Positions 26,950 through 35,426 of a stretch of DNA of 38,901 nt are shown here, piece by piece. Made by a program: the position numbers and the translations under genes. Position 1 is the first letter of the stretch. Each line of letters starts with the position of its first letter. Under the pieces are notes generated by a model. That model made no database searches and was not told the DNA's origin. It saw nothing but the letters and a program-made list of their open reading frames with translations. The stretch is taken from assembly GCA_945869305.1 (NCBI GenBank), contig CAMBOH010000009.1:1-38901 (forward strand), in the 5' to 3' direction. The DNA comes from an uncultured bacterium (GTDB taxonomy: Bacteria > Bacteroidota > Bacteroidia > Bacteroidales > Bacteroidaceae).

Positions 26950-29316
26950 TTATTTGTCGACAGCAAGGGCACGGTCGATCATGTCGGCCAATGCGGCATA
27001 GTGTGCCTGGCCCTGAAGTGTCTGGCAGCGTGAACGCAGCCAACGCAGCTGTTGCAGTACGACAGGCCAGGGGTCTCTGTCCTTTTCGGCCTCGAAATAC
27101 TCAATGAGTCCCACCACCGCCTTGCGCTGCAGGGCCTGCCGGTAGGGCGAGGTCTGCGGCTTGAAGTCGAAGGTGGCCCGAAGCAGGGCAGGCAGATATT
27201 CGCTCGCAGGATAGGTGTTCGTGAGCCGGTTCAGCAGTGCGGGCGAGACCAAGGTGGCCATGAAACGCGTACCCAGATTGTTGCTCACACGCTGGGGATT
27301 GGGCGTGATGCGGTTCATATAGTCCGGTGCAGTCAGCCACGTGGGTTCTTCGAGAATGTGGCGGGTCACAAAGCGGAAGGCATCGAGCTGCTTTGCCTTG
27401 GGCTCATCGGTATAGATGGGGCCGGGCTGGTCGACTGTATGGTAGTCGCAATACACGCCTCCGAGGTTTCGAATCACATGGTTGCAGTAGCGCACATACT
27501 GCGAGACAACCTGGTCGTACATGCTCGAGAGGTTGCGGTTGTAGATGTCGGTGTTCTCATAAGTCCATTCCGGCAGCTTCGGCAACATGCGGCGTAGGTT
27601 CTTGATGCCATATTCGCCGGCTTTCACGGCATCATCGCCCAGGTCTTCTGTCTGGCAGCGGGCATCGTTGGTGCGGTTTGTCTCGCCGTCGCCGAACCAC
27701 AGTCTCGGGTTGTCCTTCAGTCTCGGCGCGGTGATTTTCTCCAGTTCCCAGTGGTCGCTCATGTCGTCGTGGGCGTTGAGCATGGGTCTGTAGCCCCACT
27801 CGATGGCCCATTCGTCGTAGTCATTGATACGGGGGAAGAGGCAGGTACGGCTGATGCTGTCCTCGGGTTGGGCCACATAGTTGAAGCGGGCATAGTCCAT
27901 GATGCTGGGAGTATGGCCGTATTTTTCCAGGAAGGAGCGTGAGCGCAGGCTGTCGACAGGCACAGTGCTCGAAGCCCCGAAGTTGTGGCGCAGGCCCAGC
28001 GTGTGGCCGACTTCGTGAGAGGACACAAAGCGTATGAGCTGTCCCATCAGCTCGGTGTCGTAGTTCATCTTCTGGGCTGCCTCGTCGAGGTTGCCGGCCT
28101 GAATCATGTACCAGTCATGCAACAGTTTCATCACATTGTGGTACCAGCAGATGTGGCTTTCGAGTATTTCGCCGCTGCGCGGGTCATGCACGTGTGGGCC
28201 ATAGGCATTTTCGATGGGCGAAGCCAGATAGCGTATGCACGAGTAGCGGGCATCTTCCATCGACATGGTGCTGTCGTTTTCCGGCCATTCCTTGGCCATG
28301 ATGGCATTCTTGAAGCCGGCCTTCTCAAACGCCTTCTGCCAGTCGTTCACACCCTGTATGAGGTAGGGTCTCCACTGTTTGGGCGTAGCGGGGTCGATGT
28401 AGTAGACGATGGGCTTTTTCGGTTCAACCAGTTCGCCACGCTTCATCTTTTCGCAGTCTGCGCTGTCCTTGGGCTCCAGTCTCCAGCGGGTGATGAACCG
28501 CTTGGACTCCACGCGCTGCTGGTTGTCGGCAAAGAGGTAGAAGTCATCGGTGAAGTAACCCACACGGGGGTCGAACAGGCGGCGCATCATGGGACGTTCG
28601 GGGAGGAGTACGAACGAAACGTTCAGGCCCAATGTGACCTTGCCGGTCAGTGCGGCTGCATGGTTGCTTTTGCTGGTCGAAGCCCAGGTCTTGACGGTAC
28701 GCACCTCGGTATTGAGGGGGAAGGTCTTGATGCTCTCGATATAGGAATGGTTCGACTGCAGCGGACCGAGTCCGAACTTCTGCTTGGCGCCGGAGTTGAC
28801 ACCAAGGGCGGGATTGTCCTCCAGGAAGAAGCTGCCCACCGAGATCTTGGACGCATGGCCTTCACTGCTTTCTATCTTGAACGAGCCGATAATCGGGTCG
28901 GCATTGCTGCTGATGACGGCGCGGTTGACGGCCTCGGTCGAGTCGGCCGTGTTGACCAGCAGGCGTGAGCGAAGCAGCAGGCGGCCGTCGGGCGACTTCT
29001 GGAAATAAACGGTCTGCTGGTTGACCAGTTCGCCACCATACTGTCCGGTAGCTGCCGGAGTCGAGGTGTAGCGCACCGTGGCCAGTATCTGGCGCTCCAA
29101 CAGGCTGTCGGGCACCGTGAAGAACCACTGGACCGCCCCTTCCTTCTCTTTCCGAGTAACCTGAAAGAGTCCGTTGGCGGTTTGAACTTTCTCAGCCGGA
29201 GCCGCAGCTGCCACAGCCGCAGCAGCGTCTTTCGATTCTTTTTTCTTCTTCTTGCGGGCCGTGGCTGGCACACAGCAGCAGAGGGCCACCAGCAAGAGCA
29301 ATAGGTTTCGTTTCAT
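26950..29316 (-). CDS. Secreted zinc-dependent metalloprotease (DUF5117/DUF4953 type)
   Basis: This is a predicted exported zinc peptidase of a family common in Bacteroidetes. The 788-residue product has an N-terminal signal peptide (about 1-20, hydrophobic run then PATA), followed by a lysine run and an alanine-rich linker (21-45). The DUF5118/DUF5117-like N-terminal half leads to the metzincin-type zinc motif HEVGHTLGLRH with H434, E435, H438 and H444, and a downstream SIMDYARFNYVAQPED containing the Met-turn-like methionine. Length is normal for the family. Substrate is unknown. It follows an unrecognised gene by 27 bp and is probably co-transcribed with it. A few cysteines in the signal peptide make a lipoprotein unlikely, as no lipobox spacing is evident. 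Confidence 0.9.
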   Translation of the reverse strand: MKRNLLLLLVALCCCVPATARKKKKKESKDAAAAVAAAAPAEKVQTANGLFQVTRKEKEGAVQWFFTVPDSLLERQILATVRYTSTPAATGQYGGELVNQQTVYFQKSPDGRLLLRSRLLVNTADSTEAVNRAVISSNADPIIGSFKIESSEGHASKISVGSFFLEDNPALGVNSGAKQKFGLGPLQSNHSYIESIKTFPLNTEVRTVKTWASTSKSNHAAALTGKVTLGLNVSFVLLPERPMMRRLFDPRVGYFTDDFYLFADNQQRVESKRFITRWRLEPKDSADCEKMKRGELVEPKKPIVYYIDPATPKQWRPYLIQGVNDWQKAFEKAGFKNAIMAKEWPENDSTMSMEDARYSCIRYLASPIENAYGPHVHDPRSGEILESHICWYHNVMKLLHDWYMIQAGNLDEAAQKMNYDTELMGQLIRFVSSHEVGHTLGLRHNFGASSTVPVDSLRSRSFLEKYGHTPSIMDYARFNYVAQPEDSISRTCLFPRINDYDEWAIEWGYRPMLNAHDDMSDHWELEKITAPRLKDNPRLWFGDGETNRTNDARCQTEDLGDDAVKAGEYGIKNLRRMLPKLPEWTYENTDIYNRNLSSMYDQVVSQYVRYCNHVIRNLGGVYCDYHTVDQPGPIYTDEPKAKQLDAFRFVTRHILEEPTWLTAPDYMNRITPNPQRVSNNLGTRFMATLVSPALLNRLTNTYPASEYLPALLRATFDFKPQTSPYRQALQRKAVVGLIEYFEAEKDRDPWPVVLQQLRWLRSRCQTLQGQAHYAALADMIDRALAVDK

Positions 29317-29343
29317 ATAGGTATTGTTAGAATATGTCTGTTG

Positions 29344-30036
29344 TCAGGAAAGGGCTTTCATGAAAGCGTCGAACCCTTGGTCCAGCCGGCTCAGCTCATA
29401 GGGCTGCAGCTGCAGCGAGAAGTTGCCGGGAAGCTCGGGGAGGTCGAAATACTGGCGCACGGCACTGGCGAGCTTGAACGAAAGGGGGTCTCCCTTGCGC
29501 ATGAGCTGAACGGCATAGTGGCGCAAGAGGTCGGGCTCGGCCTCGGCTGTCTTCAGCAGTCGGAACAGCAGGTAATAGGCCACCGGCGTGCCGGCTTTGA
29601 TGAGATGGGGGGCAGCCTGTTGCAACTGGTTGCCGGTGAAGATGCCCACCAGATTGTGGGCTTCGTCGAATGACAGCTGTAGGGCCAGGAATGTGTCAAG
29701 GGTCTTGTGTATGTCAATCGGCGTTGCCTTTGCGGCAAAGGCCGTGAGCGCCTGCATGTCGAGCTGCAGCTTACGGCATGCCCGCAGCCGCACGGCCGCC
29801 TTGAGGAAGGTGCCGAGATATGCCTTCGAATGCGCCGGAACGAGGGTCATGAAGAAGCACCAATAGGACTGGGAGCTGCACTGGGGCAGCAGGTCCTCGG
29901 CCAGCAAGTAGCCTGCCGTACGAAATTCAGCCACAGTGAGGCTCTGCAGCTGGTGTAATAGTCCGGCTGCATCATCGGCCTGCATATGCTGCCATAGCTT
30001 GTTGCGCAGCAAAGGGTTGTGGCGGTGTAGGGGCAT
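29344..30036 (-). CDS. Uncharacterised helical protein
   Basis: I do not recognise a family. The 230-residue product has no signal peptide and no membrane segment. It is rich in Leu, Ala and Gln and reads as mostly alpha-helical, with repeating amphipathic segments such as LLHQLQSLTVAEF and YYLLFRLLKTAE, suggesting a HEAT-like or helical-bundle fold. Scattered aromatics (SYWCFFMTLVPAH near residues 57-69) may form a conserved core. It lies 27 bp before the metalloprotease gene on the same strand, so the two are likely co-transcribed; that does not by itself define a role. Codon use and composition match the neighbours. That it is a real gene is supported by its length and the absence of a better frame in this interval. 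Confidence 0.75.
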   Translation of the reverse strand: MPLHRHNPLLRNKLWQHMQADDAAGLLHQLQSLTVAEFRTAGYLLAEDLLPQCSSQSYWCFFMTLVPAHSKAYLGTFLKAAVRLRACRKLQLDMQALTAFAAKATPIDIHKTLDTFLALQLSFDEAHNLVGIFTGNQLQQAAPHLIKAGTPVAYYLLFRLLKTAEAEPDLLRHYAVQLMRKGDPLSFKLASAVRQYFDLPELPGNFSLQLQPYELSRLDQGFDAFMKALS

Positions 30037-30156
30037 GGGGGATGTGAGATTTTCTGGGTTTATAGCTGGGGGTGAAGGTGTGGTTTGGCTCAGGGAGAGG
30101 CTTATGGTCCATCCTGTATAAGGCGTGGTCCTGGCCGTGTGCAGTTGTGCCGCTCC

Positions 30157-30180
30157 AGGGCGTGCCTTGAACGCTTGTCC
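30157..30180 (-). repeat. Solo fragment of the 36-bp repeat
   Basis: On the minus strand this reads GGACAAGCGTTCAAGGCACG followed by CCCT. It matches the core of the tandem 36-bp units at 35427-35606, including the GGACA that precedes each core. It lies in the gap between rlmD and the uncharacterised gene. Confidence 0.75.
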
Positions 30181-30209
30181 CTTACCTTCTCATCCACCTT
30201 GCATCCACG

Positions 30210-31631
30210 CTACGACCTGCGCTCCAGCAGCACGACATTCTCTACGTGGTGCGTTTGGGGGAACATGTCGACGGGTTGCACTGCAGTCACGCGGTAGTCG
30301 CAGTCAAGCAGGGCGAGGTCGCGGGCCTGTGTGGCGGGGTTGCAACTTACGTAGACAATACGGCGGGGAGCGGCAAAGAGGATGGTGTCGACCACATCGC
30401 CGTGCATGCCGGCACGCGGTGGGTCGGTGATGATGACATCGGGACGGCCATGGCTGTCTATAAACTCACGGTTGAGTATGTCCTTCATGTCGCCGGCATA
30501 GAAGAGTGTATTGCCGATGTTGTTCAACCGGGAATTTTCCTTGGCATCCTCGATGGCCTCCGGCACATATTCGATGCCTATCACCTGACGGGCCTGACGG
30601 GCCACGAAGTTGGCTATGGTGCCGGTACCGGTATACAGGTCGTAGACCAGCTCCTGGCCGGTAAGTCCGGCAAACTGGCGGGCCACCTTGTACAACTCGT
30701 AGGCCTGCTCCGAATTGGTCTGGTAGAAACTCTTGGGGCCTACCTTGAAACGCAGGTTCTCCATGGTTTCGAAGATGAACTCAGAACCGGCATAGAGGTG
30801 TATCGGCAGATCGCCGATGGTGTCGTTACACTTGAGGTTGTTCACCCACAGCAGGGAACTGATTTCGGGGAACTCCTTGTGCAAGTGTTCCATGAGCGCT
30901 TCGGCCTGCTCCTGCTCGGCATCGGTGCGGATGCAGAACTGCAGCAGCAGCATCACTTCGCCCGTGTCAGAGGTGCGCAGCATCATGTTGCGCAGCAGGC
31001 CCGTCTGGGCACGCAGGTCGAAGAAGGACAGCCCGTGTGAGAGGGCATAGTCGCGGATGCCGTTGCGCACACGGTTGTTGATGCCGTCCATCAGGTAGCA
31101 GGTTTCGATGTCGAGTATCTTGTCGAATGCGCCGGGGATGTGGAATCCCACGGCATCCATCACTTCAAACTTCTGGCCCGAAGCGACTTGTTCGAAGGTG
31201 AGCCACTTCTTGTTGGAAAAGCCAAATTCCAGCTTGTTGCGGTAGCCCTGCACGTGCTTGCTTCCCAGAATGGGGCTCACTTCGGGAAGCTCCACCTTGC
31301 CGATGCGCGTCAGGTTGTCTGTCACCTGCTGCTGCTTGTAGCGCAACTGCTCGGCGTAAGGCAGGCACTGCCACTTGCAGCCGCCACACACACCGAAATG
31401 TGGACAAAAGGGTTCGACGCGGTTTTCAGAATAATGGTGGAACCTGACCACCTCGGCCTCGGCATAGCTGTGCTTCTTGCGGCGTACCTGAAGGTCGACC
31501 ACGTCGCCCGGTACGGCATAGGGCACGAACACGACAAGATTGTCGACCTTGGCAATGGCCTTTCCTTCGGCGGCCACGCCGGTAATGGTGATGTTTTCGA
31601 GCAAGGGGAGAGGCTTTTTCTTACGGGCCAT
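30210..31631 (-). CDS. rlmD: 23S rRNA (uracil-5)-methyltransferase, RlmD/RumA family
   Basis: This SAM-dependent enzyme makes 5-methyluridine in 23S rRNA (U1939 in E. coli for RlmD). The 473-residue product begins with a TRAM RNA-binding domain (ITGVAAEGKAIAKVDNLVVFVPYAVPGDVV). An Fe-S cluster cysteine set follows (CPHFGVCGGCKWQCL), then the SAM-binding region (LVYDLYTGTGTIANF) and the catalytic SCNPATQARD, with IITDPPRAG before it. The ATG at 31631 (MARKKKPLP) was chosen; the upstream extension to 31757 is not protein-like. Bacteroidetes homologues are sometimes assigned to other uridine positions, so the exact target is uncertain. It lies 165 bp after mutY. Confidence 0.92.
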   Translation of the reverse strand: MARKKKPLPLLENITITGVAAEGKAIAKVDNLVVFVPYAVPGDVVDLQVRRKKHSYAEAEVVRFHHYSENRVEPFCPHFGVCGGCKWQCLPYAEQLRYKQQQVTDNLTRIGKVELPEVSPILGSKHVQGYRNKLEFGFSNKKWLTFEQVASGQKFEVMDAVGFHIPGAFDKILDIETCYLMDGINNRVRNGIRDYALSHGLSFFDLRAQTGLLRNMMLRTSDTGEVMLLLQFCIRTDAEQEQAEALMEHLHKEFPEISSLLWVNNLKCNDTIGDLPIHLYAGSEFIFETMENLRFKVGPKSFYQTNSEQAYELYKVARQFAGLTGQELVYDLYTGTGTIANFVARQARQVIGIEYVPEAIEDAKENSRLNNIGNTLFYAGDMKDILNREFIDSHGRPDVIITDPPRAGMHGDVVDTILFAAPRRIVYVSCNPATQARDLALLDCDYRVTAVQPVDMFPQTHHVENVVLLERRS

Positions 31632-31676
31632 ATTGTGGGGTATAACTTTGATTTGTAGGTTTGGACATCTTCTGGA

Positions 31677-31704
31677 GACGGTTCGCCTCTTGTGGCGAAG
31701 CGTC
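31677..31704. repeat. Hairpin between mutY and rlmD
   Basis: GACGGTTCGCC (31677-31687) pairs with GGCGAAGCGTC (31694-31704) with one G-G mismatch and a TCTTGT loop. No T-tract follows in either direction. It may be a transcript-stability or processing structure. Confidence 0.6.
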
Positions 31705-31796
31705 ACCAAGCAGAACATGGGGAACGGACGGAGGCGTACTGCTGCCAGCCGTCTCACAGGCCAAGGTCCGGCCTGCTGCCAGTCACAGGGCGGGAA

Positions 31797-32831
31797 TCAC
31801 AGGTGGTTCATCAGTCGCAGCAACAGGCGTGGCATGGCATAGCGCGACACGTCGGCCAACGGCACGACCTTATAGTCGGGAGGCACAGGCACATCGTGGC
31901 TGTAGGTCAGCCAATAGCAGTCGGCCCACAGGGTGCGATGGGTGAGCAGGTGCTTGCAGCGCTGTGTCACCATGCGCCAAGTGCCGCCCGGAGGCAGCCA
32001 GCGGCTCACCCACTCGTGGCGCAATACTTCCTGCTGGGTCAGGGCATGGGGTGACTCGATGAGGGGCAGCTCATAAAGTCCCTGCCAGATGTCGCCCGGC
32101 CCACGCCGGTGAAGCCATATGCCCTGAGGGGTCTGTACTCCTATATATATAAGGAAGCGTTCTGTCGTCTTGGGACGATGCGACTTGACCGGCAGCTGTT
32201 CGACCGTCTTCGTGGCCCATGCCTGACAGCTGTCCGAAAGGGGGCAGTCGGTGCAACGGGGTGCAGCAGGCAGACACTGGAGCGAACCGAAGTCCATCAG
32301 CCCTTGGTTGTAGTCGGCCGACTGGCTGGCTGGCAGCAGTTCGGCAGCCAAGGCGGCAAACTCCTTTTTGCCCTGGGAGGTATCGATGGGCGTGGACAGG
32401 CCGAAATAGCGGCTCAACACCCGATAGACGTTTCCGTCGACAACTGCGCAAGGCAGGCCGTAGGCAAAAGAGCATATGGCGGCAGCCGTATAGTCGCCCA
32501 CGCCCTTCAAGGCGCGTACTCCGGCATAGTCGGTCGGAAAGTGGCCCAGCCCGCATATCTGCCTGGCTGCTGCATGGAGGTTTCGGGCCCGGCTGTAATA
32601 GCCCAGCCCCTGCCACAGTCGCAACACCTCGTCCTCGTCGGCACGGGCCAGTGTGTCGACATCGGGGAAAGCCTCGACAAATCGCAGATAGTAATCGTAG
32701 CCCTGTGCCACGCGGGTCTGCTGGAGAATGATTTCAGAAATCCAGATGCGGTATGGGTCAGTGATATTGCGCCAAGGCAGGTCCCGCCGATGGGCTGCAT
32801 ACCACTGCAAGATAGTTTCGGTAAAGCTCAT
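31797..32831 (-). CDS. mutY: A/G-specific adenine DNA glycosylase
   Basis: MutY removes adenine mispaired with 8-oxoguanine, guarding against G:C to T:A change after oxidative damage. The 344-residue product has the catalytic Glu in ISEIILQQTRV, and the helix-hairpin-helix GVGDYTAAAI with the catalytic Asp in VVDGNVYRV. The [4Fe-4S] cluster ligands CLPAAPRCTDCPLSDSC show the exact C-x6-C-x2-C-x5-C spacing. The C-terminal third is the NUDIX-like 8-oxoG recognition domain. The ATG at 32831 is well placed. The region upstream is made of tandem repeats, so no normal promoter is visible. All key residues are present. Confidence 0.97.
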   Translation of the reverse strand: MSFTETILQWYAAHRRDLPWRNITDPYRIWISEIILQQTRVAQGYDYYLRFVEAFPDVDTLARADEDEVLRLWQGLGYYSRARNLHAAARQICGLGHFPTDYAGVRALKGVGDYTAAAICSFAYGLPCAVVDGNVYRVLSRYFGLSTPIDTSQGKKEFAALAAELLPASQSADYNQGLMDFGSLQCLPAAPRCTDCPLSDSCQAWATKTVEQLPVKSHRPKTTERFLIYIGVQTPQGIWLHRRGPGDIWQGLYELPLIESPHALTQQEVLRHEWVSRWLPPGGTWRMVTQRCKHLLTHRTLWADCYWLTYSHDVPVPPDYKVVPLADVSRYAMPRLLLRLMNHL

Positions 32832-32843
32832 GGAAGGCGGTTT

Positions 32844-33008
32844 GTTAGGGTCGCTTTGCTCCCAGGTTATGCTCCCAGGTTATAAGGTTAGGGTCGCTTC
32901 GCTCCCTGGTTATAAGGTTAGGGTCGCTTCGCTCCCAGGTTATAAGGTTAGGGTCGCTTCGCTCCCAGGTTATGAGGTTAGGGTCGCTTCGCTCCCATGA
33001 GGTTATAA
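32844..33008. repeat. 30-bp tandem repeat upstream of mutY
   Basis: GTTAGGGTCGCTTCGCTCCC starts at 32844 (one T variant), 32887, 32917, 32947 and 32977. The last four are exactly 30 bp apart, joined by AGGTTATAAG. The first unit contains a partial internal duplication (GCTCCCAGGTTAT twice). The array ends 13 bp from the mutY start codon at its near edge, so it occupies the mutY leader or promoter region. It can be read as a 10-residue peptide repeat on the plus strand, but that frame has no gene features. Confidence 0.9.
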
Positions 33009-33142
33009 GGTTATAAAGTTACTGTCTAAAGGCAAGGTTGCTCAGTGAGTAACTTTATAACCTCATAACCTTATCCCTCATAACCTAAGTTACAGAGTAA
33101 CTTTATAACCTCATAACCTTATCCCTCATAACCTAAGTAAGT
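33009..33142. repeat. 48-bp duplication and inverted repeat downstream of manC
   Basis: GAGTAACTTTATAACCTCAT begins two copies of a 48-bp unit at 33047 and 33095. The sequence GGTTATAAAGTTACT at 33009-33023 is the reverse complement of part of each copy, so the block can fold back. It also shares the words GGTTATAAG/CATAACCTTAT with the adjacent 30-bp array. Together the two arrays fill the 315-bp mutY-manC gap. Confidence 0.85.
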
Positions 33143-33146
33143 TACG

Positions 33147-34199
33147 TCAATGGAAGAGCTTGATGCGTTGTTCCTCCGACAGTTTGCAAATCAGCAGTTC
33201 GTCGTTGTTTTCGGCCACCACGTAGCCATCGAGTCCCTGCACGACCACGCGCTTCTTTCCACAGGTGTGGACGATGCTGTGGTAAGTGTCGAAGAGGTGG
33301 ATGTTGTCGCCCACTGTCACATTGCCATACGGGTCTTGGTCGAGCCGCTCACGCAGTGAACTCCAGTTGCCCAGGTCGCTCCAGGGGAAGTTGGCGGGAC
33401 AGACGAATATCTCTTCGGCCTTTTCCATGATGGCATAGTCGATGGAGATGTTCTCGCATTTGGGAAACTCGGTATCAATCATCGACTGCTCGTCCGGGGT
33501 GTCGTAATAGGGCAGCAAGGCTTCGAAGATGGCCGAAGTGGCCGGCTGGTACACGCGGAAGGCATTGACAATGGTGCTCACGCTCCATATGAATATGCCT
33601 GCATTCCACAGGTAGTTGGGCTGCTTGATATACTCCTCGGCGATTTCGAGCGAGGGTTTTTCCTTGAACTCATCTACCCGATAGATGTTCTGGCGGCGTG
33701 ACGAGGAATAGGAAAGGTCAGCCTTGATGTAGCCGTAGCCCGTTTCAGGACGCGTGGGCTTGATGCCCAAGGTGACCATGGCATCGGTTTCGGCCGCAAA
33801 AGCCAGGGTGTCGGAGATGACATCCTGGAACGCTGCCGTGTCGAGCACGGCATGGTCGGCAGGCGAAACCACCACGTTGGCTTTAGGATTGCGCTTCTTG
33901 ATTTTCCAGCTCACATAACAGATGCAGGGAGCGGTATTGCGACGGCAAGGTTCGCACAGGATGTTTTCTTCAGGCACTTCGGGCAACTGCTCCTTTACCA
34001 GCTGGGCGTAGTGGGCCGAGGTAACCACCCACACGTTTTCAATGGGCACCAGACCCTTGAAGCGGTCGGCAGTAAGCTGGATCAGCGTACGGCCACAGCC
34101 CAGAATGTCTAAAAACTGCTTGGGCAGCTCTTCGCTGCTCACGGGCCAGAACCGGCTTCCTGAGCCCCCGGCCAGAATCACAAGGTAATTGTTCTTCAT
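33147..34199 (-). CDS. manC: Mannose-1-phosphate guanylyltransferase
   Basis: This enzyme makes GDP-mannose from mannose-1-phosphate and GTP, feeding GDP-mannose and GDP-fucose for capsule, glycan and glycoprotein synthesis. The 350-residue product has the nucleotidyltransferase signature LAGGSGSRFWPVSSEELPKQ at its N-terminus. Further conserved blocks are VSPADHAV, GYIKAD and FKEKPSLEIAEEY. It lacks the C-terminal phosphomannose isomerase domain seen in the longer bifunctional ManC/AlgA proteins, as is usual for this shorter form. The ATG at 34199 was preferred to a TTG at 34208. It follows the DUF1573 gene by 10 bp on the same strand, so they are probably one operon. Confidence 0.94.
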   Translation of the reverse strand: MKNNYLVILAGGSGSRFWPVSSEELPKQFLDILGCGRTLIQLTADRFKGLVPIENVWVVTSAHYAQLVKEQLPEVPEENILCEPCRRNTAPCICYVSWKIKKRNPKANVVVSPADHAVLDTAAFQDVISDTLAFAAETDAMVTLGIKPTRPETGYGYIKADLSYSSSRRQNIYRVDEFKEKPSLEIAEEYIKQPNYLWNAGIFIWSVSTIVNAFRVYQPATSAIFEALLPYYDTPDEQSMIDTEFPKCENISIDYAIMEKAEEIFVCPANFPWSDLGNWSSLRERLDQDPYGNVTVGDNIHLFDTYHSIVHTCGKKRVVVQGLDGYVVAENNDELLICKLSEEQRIKLFH

Positions 34200-34209
34200 C
34201 GTTGTCAAT

Positions 34210-34590
34210 CTATTTCTCGTCAGTCAGCATGGTTCCCTGAATGTATACGCGCACGATGGCGTTCGAGGCATTCGAGCGTACCGTGATGGGCTTCTTGAAG
34301 AAACCCGGAAACTTGCCTTTCCCGTTGTATGTCACCTTTATCACACCCTTCTCACCCGGACCGACAGGTTCCTTGGGGGCAGTGGGCACCGTGCAGCCAC
34401 ATGAGCCGTATGCTTGCTGTATCACCAAAGGCTCTGTACCCGTATTGGTAAATACAAACTCACAGCTCTGTACTTTCTTTTCGGCAAATTTGCCCAAATC
34501 AATGGTTGTTTGCTCAAACTTGATGACGGCTTGGGCATATACCGATGCGCCGAGCAGGCACATGGCTGCCAGAGACAATAATCGTTTCAT
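34210..34590 (-). CDS. Exported DUF1573-domain protein
   Basis: The function is unknown. DUF1573 proteins are immunoglobulin-like, exported proteins common in Bacteroidetes. The 126-residue product has a signal peptide at about 1-20 (basic start, LLSLAAMCLLGAS, VYAQ). The DUF1573 core follows, with DLGKFAEKKV, FTNTGTEPLVI, and the hallmark SCGCTVP. The ATG at 34590 was chosen because it begins the signal peptide; an upstream start adds 14 non-signal residues. It precedes manC by 10 bp and diverges from ruvC. A TACTTTTG box on its strand at 34781-34788 would give a leader of about 180 nt. Confidence 0.92.
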   Translation of the reverse strand: MKRLLSLAAMCLLGASVYAQAVIKFEQTTIDLGKFAEKKVQSCEFVFTNTGTEPLVIQQAYGSCGCTVPTAPKEPVGPGEKGVIKVTYNGKGKFPGFFKKPITVRSNASNAIVRVYIQGTMLTDEK

Positions 34591-34780
34591 ATTCCTGTTG
34601 ATATAGGTTCTATCCATTGCTTTGTCAGACATTGGATTTGCTTTCGAGGTAAAGATGAAGAAGCGTCCAAGGCGGTCGGATGTAGCGGCGAGAGAGCACT
34701 GCGCTGGCGTGTAAGCGAGCCGTTTGCCTTAGGTTGTTCTTCTACCCGAAACCGCTGATTTTCCCAGACGGTTATCGGCA

Positions 34781-34788
34781 CAAAAGTA
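34781..34788 (-). promoter_or_regulatory. Putative promoter -7 box for DUF1573-manC
   Basis: The minus strand reads TACTTTTG, an exact TAnnTTTG match, with TTTT about 20 bp upstream near the -33 position. It diverges from the ruvC box at 34851-34858. Confidence 0.5.
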
Positions 34789-34850
34789 CGAGATTATCAG
34801 CAAACAAGAAAATTTTGCAGATACAAATGCTGTTTTCCGTGAGGTTTGTC

Positions 34851-34858
34851 TACTTTTG
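34851..34858 (+). promoter_or_regulatory. Putative promoter -7 box for ruvC, abutting the start codon
   Basis: TACTTTTG matches TAnnTTTG exactly and ends only 4 nt before the ruvC ATG at 34863. If transcription begins about 7 nt past the box, the mRNA would be leaderless or nearly so. No other exact box lies within 60 bp upstream on this strand. Confidence 0.45.
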
Positions 34859-34862
34859 CAGT

Positions 34863-35426
34863 ATGACACCACCCGAAAAAATCATCTTAGGCATTGACCC
34901 TGGCACCAATGTGCTGGGCTATGGTGTGCTCAAAGTGCAGGGCCGCAAGGCCAGCATGGAGGCGATGGGCGTGATTGACCTGCGCAAGTGTACCGATGTA
35001 TACCTGAAGCTGGGTCGTATCTACGAAAGGGTGATTGGCATTATCGATGCGTTCTGTCCCGATGAACTGGCCATCGAGTCGCCTTTCTTCGGCAAGAATG
35101 TACAGAGTATGCTCAAGCTGGGACGCGCACAGGGTGTGGCCATTGCCGCAGCCATATGCCGGGAAGTGCCCATTCATGAATATGCTCCACTCAAAATCAA
35201 GCAGGCCATAACAGGCAACGGACAGGCCAGTAAGGAACAGGTTTCGGCCATGCTCCAACGTCTGCTGCACATCCCTGCCGAAAGCGTGCTGCCCTATCTG
35301 GATGCCACCGATGCGCTGGCTGCTGCTTACTGTCACTACCTGCAGAGCGGAAGGCCGGCCGAAACCACGGGAGCACCCCACTCCTGGGCAGCCTTTGTCA
35401 AGCAACATGCCGACAGGGTTCACTGA
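34863..35426 (+). CDS. ruvC: Holliday junction resolvase RuvC
   Basis: RuvC cuts four-way junctions made during homologous recombination, acting with RuvAB. The 187-residue product has the normal length. The first catalytic aspartate is D12 in LGIDPGTN. The catalytic glutamate is in [11 protein letters not shown], and the C-terminal acidic pair is in [12 protein letters not shown]. The ATG at 34863 starts just before the conserved strand; longer in-frame starts add 43 residues that are not RuvC-like. It diverges from the DUF1573 gene and is followed directly by a 36-bp tandem array one base after its stop codon. ruvA and ruvB are not in this window. Confidence 0.96.
   Translation: MTPPEKIILGIDPGTNVLGYGVLKVQGRKASMEAMGVIDLRKCTDVYLKLGRIYERVIGIIDAFCPDELAIESPFFGKNVQSMLKLGRAQGVAIAAAICREVPIHEYAPLKIKQAITGNGQASKEQVSAMLQRLLHIPAESVLPYLDATDALAAAYCHYLQSGRPAETTGAPHSWAAFVKQHADRVH

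Noticed and set aside
32728-33000. Plus-strand open frame encoding a 10-residue peptide repeat
   Set aside because: It runs from antisense mutY into the 30-bp DNA repeat. The peptide repeat is a by-product of a period divisible by three.
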